A DNA stretch of 64,000 nt, taken from NCBI GenBank assembly GCA_036346255.1, contig CM070639.1, positions 6,706,001-6,770,000 on the forward strand. Reading direction: 5' to 3'. The translations under genes were made by a program, and so were the position numbers. Shown piece by piece: positions 43,536 through 52,569 of this stretch; within the stretch, counting starts at the first letter, position 1, and each line of letters opens with the position of its first letter. The notes below the pieces were generated by a model that had not been told where the DNA came from, did no database searches, and saw only the letters and a program-made list of their open reading frames with translations. The DNA comes from Ampelocalamus luodianensis. Its lineage: Eukaryota; Streptophyta; Magnoliopsida; Poales; Poaceae.

Positions 43536-46179
43536 TGTGATGCCCCGTTTCTCCCCCTTCCGGGTCAACCTCGCGGGGCCCCGCCGTTCCCAGTGGGACC
43601 GGACCCCCTCTCCTCCCTTCCTCACCTTGCTCGCGTGCACGCCACCGTCGGCGCCCTCCCGCACGCCTCCTCGCGCAATCATGCCCGCCGTGCGCGCATC
43701 AGAGCCGCGCCGCTCACGGACCCCCTCCTCGTCGGCTTTAAAACCCCGGTGCCCTTCAACCTCCCCACCCCGAGCAAGAAGAAGAGAGGAGAAGGCCCTT
43801 ACCTCCAGCGCGCGCCGCCTCCTCTTCCCCCTCCGGTGTCGCCGTCGCGCCGTCGTCGTGGTGAGCTACCGCGCGCGCGCGCCGAGCTCCTTCTCCTCCT
43901 TGCCGCGCGCGCCTCCTTGGCCCCCTTCTCCCGCGCGCCGCCCCTCCATCTCCGGCCGCGCTTCTCTTCCCCGGCGCGCCACCGCCGCCCCTCCCCTCCT
44001 CTCCTCTCTGCTCTAGCCCCTCGCCTCTCTTTCTTTGGTGAGAGCCCGGCCGCCTCCTTCTTTCCCCTCTGGGCGCCTCGCGCGTGGGCGCGCCACGTGC
44101 ACAAGCGTGCCATTCCAGCCGCACCGTGGGCGGGCCGATTTTAGCTACGGGCGAGTTTGATTTTCTTTTGTTTGCGATTTTAGTTTCTTTTTCTATTTTA
44201 ATTCAAAAGCTAGACTTTAAATATTAATATCTCCCTCATTTCAACTCCAAAAATTATGAAATAAATTTCTAAAAATTTCTAAAATCAAGATCTTGCTAAT
44301 GGCATAGGTCTTGTTCAATTTGGAGTTCATTTGAGTATTCTTGTGTATTTATTAGTCCTTTTGCTGTTGTGTCTTTTAGGTACCTGCTTGCGTAGATTTG
44401 GAGGCAGGAGACCTCCACGTCGATCAAGGACAAGACTACTCGGACTCTCTCCCTACAACCAAAGCGAGTCAATACTTTGATCATATTGAGCCTACATTTT
44501 ATGCAAATTATATTCTTTTAAAGTAGCAAATTGCATGCGTTAATTTTTAATCAAATGTATGTTAAAGCGTAAGGTAGTTAATACCCATTTGTTGAATAAT
44601 TAATTACTATGCCATCCTTGACAACTTGAATCCCTTAATTCCATTGTCACCCTAGTAATTATATGGTAATACTAGCTATAGGTTGTACTTAAGCGACATG
44701 CTAGGCTTGCTTAAATCTTGGGACATGCGTGTCCTAATCATCATCTTTCAAACATAAAATGATTTGGGCAGTCATTGCGGGTAAATGACTGAGATGGTTG
44801 AATTGTTGTATTTTACATCTCAAAAACCCTAAACTGCTAATACCCGTCTGGACGGATGGTAAGATGGTGGGTGCGGATGTAGCACGAGAATGGCGGGAAT
44901 GTGGTTGAGCCGTCCACACAACCCTAAGGACTTAATCTTGTCACGACCTCCTGTGTATAACAAGTACAACCACAAGTGCGCAACAAGCTGCGACTTGGCT
45001 TAGTACATTTATCAAATCCACGAAAATCATCTCCTTTGGAGGGTTAAAGGAGGCACAAGCTCAGGTATGTCGGGCTTGGATGGGACACCGAGTCAAGGGT
45101 GAAGTTCGCGATCGAGGTGTAGCCACGCTTCGCCGATCGGCGAGAGGACATCCGCGCAGCGTATGGGCATAACCCCATATGGGTGAGGCGAGGAAGGCGA
45201 GATATTTAGAAAAGTTATTGTGACAACCTCTCGACTACGACTACGGAATCGTGTAGGGCAACGAGTTAATTGTCTCTTGTGGGTAAAGTGTACAATCTCT
45301 GCGAGTTATAAAGCTGTTTAAGCAGTAGTGCCTCTACGGTCAAAGGCGGACATGGGAACTTAACTTGAGTTAGTTCTATTTCAAAAACCTTGTTGGGTGG
45401 TATGAAAATTGTGGCGGGCTCACCTAGCCCTGAGATTGGTTATTCCTGGGTCTTTGTACCCAGTGTCGTTTAGTGGTGGATGTAACCACAATCAAAATAA
45501 GCATGAAGGTGGAGGTAACCTCTGCTGATATAAATATTGCACAATTTCTCTCTCTAACTAAAATGAAATTGTTAAAAATGCTAAGTGCTAGGAATTTGTA
45601 CTTATGATAATTAAAAGTATTGCTTTACAAAAAAAAAACCGAGCCATCCTTGTAAGCCTTGCATATATATCATTGCATTGTGTATTGGCTCATGAGCATG
45701 GTAGTTGTGCTCATCCTCGCTCTCCCCAAACCCTTGGATGACGCTGATGGAGGAGACTATGCTTACTACGAGGAACCGAGTTGATGGACAAGGAAGCGAT
45801 GAAGAGTAGTCTAGGATCGTAGTCTAGGCCTCGCGCGATCTAAGTTGACTCGTTGGTACTTGCGTACAACCGATATTATCCGGGTCCTTGGGTAATATCG
45901 ATCGTACCTGAGTGCCCGATCGCTTACTGTGAAGAGATGAGCTCTACCCTTTGCTTCCGCTATCGCATTCGGTGTTCGTATTGTAATCAATTTGGCTTTG
46001 ATCGGCCTGTTGTAAAACTTCGACCGGCGTGGTCTATGTCACTCTGTTGATTGTAATATTGATACTTTAGTTCACGCCATGTATGAATGATTCAAGAATG
46101 CACGTGAGTGCTATCTCTCGATCGAGGAATAGCACAGCGTTTTCACAGAGGATTCGGATTGAAAAATCCGGGTCCGACA
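43536..46179 (+). mobile_element. Solo LTR, 2.64 kb
   Basis: It begins TGTGATGCCCCGTTTCTCCC and ends ATCCGGGTCCGACA, with the 5-bp duplication AAAAT on both sides (43531-43535, 46180-46184). A TATA-like GGCTTTAAAACCCCGG at 43733-43748 indicates plus orientation. GC-rich open frames at 43537-44144 are untranslated LTR sequence and not genes. Confidence 0.82.
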
Positions 46180-46863
46180 AAAATATTGCATCTGTAGAAA
46201 AAAATGTTGCAGCTATAGAAAAAAAATATTGCATACTGTTCACGGCGATGTTGTAATTTTTTCCAACGCGGTTTTTTTTCCAGATACTTTGTTTTGATTT
46301 GTGATGTTGCAACCGTTGTCCGGAGATGTTGCAACCGTTGTCCGGAGATGTTACAACCATTATTCGAGGATGTTATTTCTAGAGATGTTGCATGCAGCGG
46401 CGTACGGAGCTAGTGCTCGGACCGTACATCCGAGCGCTAGTCGCGCCCAAGTTTAAATTAATCCAAAGGAAGTGTCTCGATCTGATTTACTTCAATATCA
46501 TTAAAATCGTGTAGCGTGCTTTCCTTGCTATTTTTGCACCTTTGACACTTGGTCCTCTGCCTTCAATTCTAATCATTGCGTTTTTTCTATTCTAATGTCA
46601 TTTTTCTTATTTCAATGGTTTTGCTACAGTTATCAGTTGTTTCCTGCATGTGATTGTGACTCTATTCATGACCACCTACAATTTATCATTCTCTCCATGC
46701 AAATTCATTAGCATGATTTGTGAAGTTCGGTTATGCTAAGTTATGTATTTCCGACACATGAGACCTATGTTGTTTCAGCAAAGTCAACGTACAACAAACT
46801 GCCACGGTAGTAATCAGGGAACATATTACATATCGCTGACATCTTGTGCAAACTTCCTCGTAG

Positions 46864-47440
46864 GATGAAGATCTAATTCTGACTGGCCCAAGTACAGGAA
46901 TTCTTTTTAGTGGTGATGCCTATTTTGAGATAAATCTGAAGATCAAGGAAGATGAAGAGTGCAACGACAGAGAATTTAGCAAAGGATTGCTTGATGTGAG
47001 TATTTCCAGGATTGACAAGGTTGAGAGCAAAACTCTTGTTAGCAGGCTTAGCGTGGTGCAACTGGTATTTGTGTATGTTAAGAAAGCACTGGAGGGCACA
47101 ATTGAGATCAAAATTTCGTCAGGGCCAGGAGTTTTTCATGGAAAAATAACTGCTCGCGCCACAGAAGTTCCAAATGACATTCTATTGTATGACAGTGATC
47201 TTGGTTGCGCAATCGCCGTTGGTGACGACGCAGTTATCCAACTATTGCGGCGTGTGGTAGCAGTCTCAGTAGATGATATGTTGATATTCAGTATCGATGC
47301 CCGTGATGGTGATCAGAATGCTAATATCTCCAGTTGCAGTTGTTAGTTCACTCCACTGATGAAAGGGGGGGGGGGGGATGAGGGTGAGATTACCTGTGGT
47401 CTTTACAAGATGGGAGTGAAAGTTGTTTGGTCAACCTTGT
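46864..47440 (+). pseudogene. DUF6598 remnant, exon 4
   Basis: The exon opens DEDLILTGPSTGILFSGD and continues with AYFEINLKIKEDEE, EFSKGLLDVSISRI, KKALEGTIEIKISSGPGVF, HGKITARATEVPNDILLYD and VIQLLRRVVAVSVDDMLIF, the C-terminal half of DUF6598. A TAG at 47344-47346 stands where the family continues into xxEFTP. A run of about 14 G near 47366-47379 then breaks the frame. GEITCGLYKMGVKVVWS, the usual end of the domain, follows in another frame. Confidence 0.85.
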
Positions 47441-47969
47441 TTGCGCCATCAGGGCAAATTAGGATTATGCACAAGTTCCACAACTTGTAGCTATGTGGAA
47501 CCAAGTTATGTAAATAATTGGATGACTTGACGAAGTCCGAAGAATTCTTATGAGATTTATGGAATTCATGTGTCCCAAACCAGTTACATTTCCAAGAATT
47601 AGTCCCAAACAAGCTAGTAGTCTTAATGAAGTACTACTTGCTATCATCAAATGGTAAAAAGAAGCAAAAAACTGGAGATGAAAGTGCAGAGGCAAACCGG
47701 CTTATATATTTCACTCAAAACCATTGCATCACATTCACAGTACACACTGATAGTTGATACACAGTAGCTTTGATCACAAGTTCACAACTCCACAAGCCGT
47801 CGATACATGATACACAAACTGCTGGCTTCACAAGCGACATCATTACAGTAACATACATGCAGAGTCTGGCAGACACAGACTCGAGGCATCACACCGGATG
47901 ACCTCTTATTTACTCACACTGTTACACATACATAGACATAGCTATGCCTGCACACAGACCACCTTCTCC
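47441..47969 (-). other. Metallothionein 3' flank
   Basis: It includes the probable 3' UTR of the metallothionein gene (up to about 47700). Nothing else is recognised. Confidence 0.45.
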
Positions 47970-48640
47970 TTAGCAGTTGCAGGGGTTGCACTTGCAGCCG
48001 GAGCCGCAGCTGCAGCCATGGCCAGCCTCACCGGACTCGACAGCCTTCTCGAACCCCTCCTCGAGGCGCCTACGAAAGAAGCAGAGAGGTTTAGGCATTG
48101 AAGTTGGGATCATGTTCAAGTTCGAAGCACGGCTAGGAGTTTTCTTTTGTTAAATTTTCCAAGGTGGAGATTCATGCATACACACCCCTTCTCAGGTGCA
48201 ACACCAAGCACCATGGTCGCCGAGGTGGCGGCGGTGCTCTTCTCAGCCAAGTCAGGATACATCTTTCTGCATCCGGCAAAAGTAGCACATAGATTTCAGT
48301 GGCTAGAATTAGAAAGGACAATATTTGCTCATCTTACATGCGGCTTTGTCTGAAACTATGAATATAAATCATCAGTTGCTACCATTCTGAAGCAGCTGTT
48401 ACAATCTTATAGCTTTGAAGCAACAGGAGAAAACAATATGGAAGGGTATGTTCTGGTCACTAAAAATTGGTGAAATCACTCAAAATTAACTAGGTGCTAC
48501 CTATGAACAGCTTATCTCAGTTTAGCTTGACAACACATGAACAACATATTCGAGATCATCGGCAGATGATAAACATACCCGCAGCCACCGCCGCAGCTGC
48601 AGCTCCTCGAACCGCAGTTGCAACTTCCACCGCAGGACAT
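47970..48640 (-). CDS. MT1: Type 1 metallothionein
   Basis: The protein is a cytosolic cysteine-rich chelator of Cu and Zn that also buffers oxidative stress. Three exons at 48640-48579, 48266-48186 and 48069-47970 give 243 bp, or 80 residues. All junctions follow GT/AG: GG|GTATGT, GCAG|AAAG, GG|GTGTGT and CGTAG|GCG. The N-terminal domain MSCGGSCNCGSRSCSCGGGC holds six Cys. The linker has KMYPDLAEKS and VLGVAPEKG. The C-terminal domain CSCGSGCKCNPCNC also holds six Cys, and its ending is that of type 1 metallothioneins. The spacer resembles the usual plant one. A TTATATTT element near 48815 (minus) might be the TATA box. The frame is intact. Confidence 0.93.
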
Positions 48641-48894
48641 CTTGATATTCTGGGTCTCTTGCAACCTCAAGGACTTGTATGCAGTGAGAGAGGAAGCTTG
48701 AGATGAGCACAGAGCAATCGCCAAGAAGAGCACTTATCTCCCTTATTTGTACTGCTGGAGAAGCAAGTGCACAATATGTCAAGCATTCACATGTCAGCAT
48801 GCTATAGGTCGGCTGAAATATAAGTTTGTTTGCTTGGCCGATTTGGCTTTCATACACGATTTTTGTGCGAGTTGCTTACATACAAAAGTTTTGC

Positions 48895-49760
48895 TATTCT
48901 ATTGTTTGAATCTGAACCAAGTTCCAGCGCAAATGGAATTTGATCGAGTTCTTAGCTGGTTCAAATCTTGCTTCCATACCGTGATGCCAACTCTTTGCTT
49001 AAGATAGATGCATTATTGCAAATAATTAAAGAGAACTGCTATACATCTTGCGAATAATACGCTATGTGATTGGTGAGAGAGAGGGAGAGAGAGTGGGAAG
49101 TGAGATTGGGTTAGGGATATAGGAGTGAGGGTGATATCTGGGACATTGGATCTCCATCTAATGTTTCTTGTAATTAAATCGAGCAAGTCGGATACGTTTC
49201 TTGTATGAATTGAATTCAAATTTCTTGCACAAAATGCATTGGATTTGATTAGGTTCTTAGCTGGCTCTAATCTTGCTTACATACCATGATGCCAACTCTT
49301 TGATTAAAATAGATGCATGATGGCACATCTTGAAATTGAATATGCTTCTTGTATGGATTGAATTCAAATTTCTTGCATGATAAGCGTTGAATTTGATTAA
49401 ATTCCTGGCAAAGTCTATCTTATACCAGTTCCACACCTAAAGTAGACCCATCATTGGAAATTTTGAATTTGAATAAGTTAGAGTACGAATAAAATTAGAG
49501 TTTCTTGTACGATTTGAAATATAAAATCCGTGTTTCTTGTATGAATTGGATTCAAATTTGTTTAAGCTTTTGACCAAACCAACGTTGCTTCACCACCCAC
49601 CGCTTTAGACCAGTCACATATACTTAAAAGAAACGCGTAGCTTGTGCAAACTGAATTTGAATAAGCGCTCCTGTACGAATTGAATTCGAGTTTGCTACAC
49701 GAAATGGATTGCGTTTGATTTGATCCCTTGACCAGATCAGCCCTGCGTCACTACCCATTG
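48895..49760. repeat. Diverged tandem repeat cluster
   Basis: Blocks of about 100-130 bp recur several times. One contains GAATTCAAATTTCTTGCA, a GATTTGATTAGGTTCTTAGC-like stretch and GTGATGCCAACTCTTTG. Copies start near 48905, 49200, 49345, 49540 and 49675. Identity falls with distance and spacing is irregular. A GA-rich tract lies at 49075-49100. The element family is not recognised. Confidence 0.6.
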
Positions 49761-50126
49761 CGTTTGATATGGATGCGACATTGCACAGACCTGGAAGTCG
49801 GAGTAGTTTTTGCATAAAGAACCCTTTCATTTTACCATCAACCGTCCCGAACATTCACAGAGATTGGAAGCGAGAATCTTATCTTGCTTCTTAGTTGAAA
49901 ATGCGAAGAACTCAAGCTTATTTTTTTAGTGAAGCTTATTTCTTAACAAGACGACAAAATCAACAGCTTTTTTCTTGGGATCTGCTTGTACTAGTCATTA
50001 TTTCAAGCAAATGCAAATTAACCATATCCTTAAGTATTTTAGTTTCGTGTATCTTAACAGTTGTTTCTTTGATGTTTCTTGTACCTTCACAAAAATTTTT
50101 TAAAAATATGTACTTGCACTATTTAT
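49761..50126. other. Intergenic, nothing recognised
   Basis: This is AT-rich sequence between the repeat cluster and the probable LTR. Confidence 0.4.
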
Positions 50127-51136
50127 TGTTGGAGTTTTGGGCTTACCCATTCAATATTCTAATTAAATCATAGGAAAATCTCAAAAACTCACTCATGCAT
50201 GGTGGAAGGTGAAAAGTTTAGTACTATATTTCTAATCTAGGTAAAAGGAGACTAATATATAAGGTGGAGTTGATCTTACCTAGTTGAAACAAGCAAAAAG
50301 AAGAACACGCGTGCACGCTCGCTCGCCACGCCATCGCCTACCCGCGCGCGACGTGCGCGTGAATGATCCGATGATTTCGTGTCCGGTTGGCTATGGAGCT
50401 GCAACTTCTTTTTGCACCCCAAAACCATGCATACAAATTAGAAACTGAAAATTGAATACACTGTTTCAATAGGATTTTTATAGCGCATTTTAGCTGCATT
50501 TAATACAGAGTTATTACTTTAGTTTCTTTCTTGTGGCTGATTTTATATGAAGGAGAAACCCCTCCTCTCAAAAGGGGAGAATAGAGAGAAACCTCAAAGA
50601 AACAGAACAGAGAAAGAATCAGTACCGTTCTATTCCTCTGTTCCTCTGTGCTGTGCAGCCTCAGCTTCCCCATCCCTTCTTCGATGTGCACGAACGTGAG
50701 GGAGAGCAGTGTCTCCGAAGCCGGCGTCCCTCGTGATCCTGCACGAGTTGGGGTGAATCAAATTTTTTGGAAGCGTTCGCGCGACTGCTCATGGCTTCCT
50801 CCTTCTCCATCATCCGCTTCGCGTCGTCTTCTTCGCATAAGATTCTACCGCGACCTTCGCCAGAGCGATTCTCTGTAAGTCACGATGATATCTTTTGATA
50901 TAGCTAGGCTTTGCTTCCTAAAAATAAATCATGTGATGATGTTGATGCCTACTTTTGTTAGTATTGTACTTGTTCTAGGCTTTGCCTTATTAGCGCATAT
51001 ATATGAGATTGAAATATTTGAATTGATGATCATGCTACTGTTCATAGTTCCAAATATGCCTAGTATATATGTTGTTGTTGCATCTATTATTGTTTTAGGA
51101 ATTAAAATAATCATAAAAGTGTGCTTATACTTAACA
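50127..51136 (+). mobile_element. Probable Copia-type solo LTR, about 1 kb
   Basis: It starts TGTTGGAGTTTTGGGC, typical of Copia LTRs. A TATA-like TTTTATATGAAGG at 50542-50554 is followed by a transcript-start-like region AGGAGAAACCCCTCCTCTC. The proposed end is CTTAACA at 51136, with TTTAT on both sides (50122-50126, 51137-51141). In AT-rich DNA that 5-mer could match by chance, so the right end is uncertain. Confidence 0.4.
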
Positions 51137-51457
51137 TTTATCACATGGTTTTACGGCTTTAAGTCAATATTGTGTCGTTGTTTATTTCCTAAATTACTTA
51201 AGGATGTTTGATGATTATTCAGAGTAATTGATATTGCATCATTTTGTGTACTTAAAACTAGTCCATTTGGTTGTCGACATGTGTTAGTGTAGTTGATGTG
51301 ACTTTGCATGCTTATGAACTATAGCATAAACTTATTAAAGTCATGCTATCTTTTGAGTTAGTAACGAAGCTATGCTATAATTTAGAGTGGTAAAAGCATA
51401 TTTGGTAATTTTGGCAACAATACGAGCTAGAATGCCTCTGACTAGTATTATCATCAA

Positions 51458-51461
<4 letters not shown>

Positions 51462-51495
<34 letters not shown>
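51462..51495. repeat. TA microsatellite
   Basis: An uninterrupted TA dinucleotide run of about 34 bp. Confidence 0.95.
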
Positions 51496-51497
<2 letters not shown>

Positions 51498-51557
51498 CTC
51501 AAATGTAAAATTATCTACATAATTCTTATTAATTGGCCATATTCCGATTAATCGCTT

Positions 51558-52244
51558 GATGGTACCTGTCGACGATCAAGACGTCGATCTTACGAAAATA
51601 AAAAGGAGAAAGTGACGTGGGAAATCTCAGGAAATAATGGGGCTGCTCTTTATTAATATGAACTGGAATTTACAAGGTATTTGCCAAGAACTCTGCTTGC
51701 TCTCTTGCTATCTCAGACCTATCACACGAATTTATGGCTTGTCCTTCAGTCTGATGACTATATCTTGTCTTCTTTCCTTTTTCTTCTCTCCTGTTCTCCG
51801 TCCAGGTTCTATCTTTAAATAGCCTTTGAAGAGGCGGCAGTTACTTCCAGAGAAGACGCCTGATGTGAAACGATACGTCTGGTCGGAGCCAAGCGATGGT
51901 TGATAAACAACCAACTGTTTGACGGTTATATGTATATGAGACATATAACCGCATGGAGGTTATTTGTTGTTGTGTCTGGATAAGATACATCGTATGGTAT
52001 GGAATATGCACGTGTTCCATTCGTCATACGGTAAAGAATATTCTTGGAATCAGTTCATACCTTTTACGAGCAGTTCTCCTGGTCGGGAGCTTAACTTAGG
52101 CCTTCGTCCGACCAGGGTACTCATTATGTAACCTCTGGAATCTCTACGACCAGTGAGGTCGTGTACCTCAGGAGTTACGACCATGAAGACGTATGGTCTT
52201 TTATATATTAAAGATAATATATAGAGGTTTTAATCCTCGTCAGC
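51558..52244 (-). repeat. 3' LTR of the Tat-type element
   Basis: On the minus strand the LTR would start TGACGAGGATTAAAACC at 52244, directly after the purine tract AGTTCGGGGGCTAGC. A TATA-like GGCTATTTAAAGATAG lies near 51817. The left end at TGGTACCTGTCGACG (51558) is a guess based on a terminal TG, with no partner LTR in the window for comparison. Confidence 0.5.
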
Positions 52245-52260
52245 TAGCCCCCGAACTTTA
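52245..52260 (-). other. Polypurine tract of the Tat-type element
   Basis: The minus strand reads AAGTTCGGGGGCTAGC next to the LTR start, the expected plus-strand DNA primer site for reverse transcription. Confidence 0.65.
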
Positions 52261-52450
52261 AATGAATAGGTCGTGTGAACACCTTTCTTCCGATGAAGTC
52301 GTATCGGGATGACGCTCATTTAAATGCAAGAGCATTTGAAGCGGTTTGTATTCACTTTAAAGTTGAGAACTTGCTTTGGGAATTGAAGAGTTTTTGTGTC
52401 CATTGGACTTTTTTGGGTAACTCCCTTTTGCAGTTAGGAATTCTGAAGCT

Positions 52451-52457
52451 TATAAAA
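52451..52457 (+). promoter_or_regulatory. TATA box of the antisense ORF
   Basis: GAAGCTTATAAAAACCCC on the plus strand lies about 115 bp before the ATG at 52570. It is independent of the LTR promoter and points the opposite way. Confidence 0.65.
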
Positions 52458-52569
52458 ACCCCTTTGCAGACTTTGGTTTTTTTTTTTTACTTCCTGCTCT
52501 CTTTCTTCATCTCTCGAGTAAAAACTGCTTCCGACCTCCTTTCTTTCCCCACCCAAAAGAAATCTGACC

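Larger units (their letters stand above)
42712..46430. mobile_element. Possible gene-fragment-carrying DNA element, split by a solo LTR
   Basis: Sequence on both sides of the solo LTR (43380-43535 and 46180-46400) carries many GATGTTGCA and AATGTTGCA words typical of one grass repeat. The left terminus CCGGTGTATCGGACGCC and the reverse-complemented right terminus (CGGATGTACGGTCCGAGC) are loosely similar. No target duplication was found, so ends and class are uncertain. It carries the membrane-protein fragment at 42980-43348. Confidence 0.35.
26950..47440 (+). pseudogene. Dead DUF6598 gene split over 20 kb by insertions
   Basis: Four coding islands in the same order and strand rebuild one member of the DUF6598 family, proteins of unknown function known mainly from grasses. 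They are exon 1 at 26950-27211, exon 2 at 41507 to about 41560, exon 3 at about 41850-42027 and exon 4 at 46864-47440. Splice phases fit: exon 1 ends one base into a codon before GTACGC, and exon 2 starts CACAGTATGG after CCCAG. Exon 3 ends at GAG before GTATTC, and exon 4 begins GATGAAGATC after CGTAG. In-frame stops in exon 1, a frameshift in exon 3, and a TAG and a frameshift in exon 4 make it a pseudogene. Between exons 1 and 2 lies a 12.9 kb Mutator-like element. Confidence 0.8.

Noticed and set aside
43458..44144. 228-codon Pro/Arg-rich open frame
   Set aside because: It lies inside the GC-rich 5' half of the solo LTR at 43536-46179 and crosses that LTR's left boundary.
46405..46435. 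Helitron 3' end (hairpin GCTCGGA...TCCGAGC followed by CTAG)
   Set aside because: The hairpin lies one base from CTAG, where about ten are expected. No TC 5' terminus pairs with it, and a loosely inverted left end is seen instead. Too weak to call.
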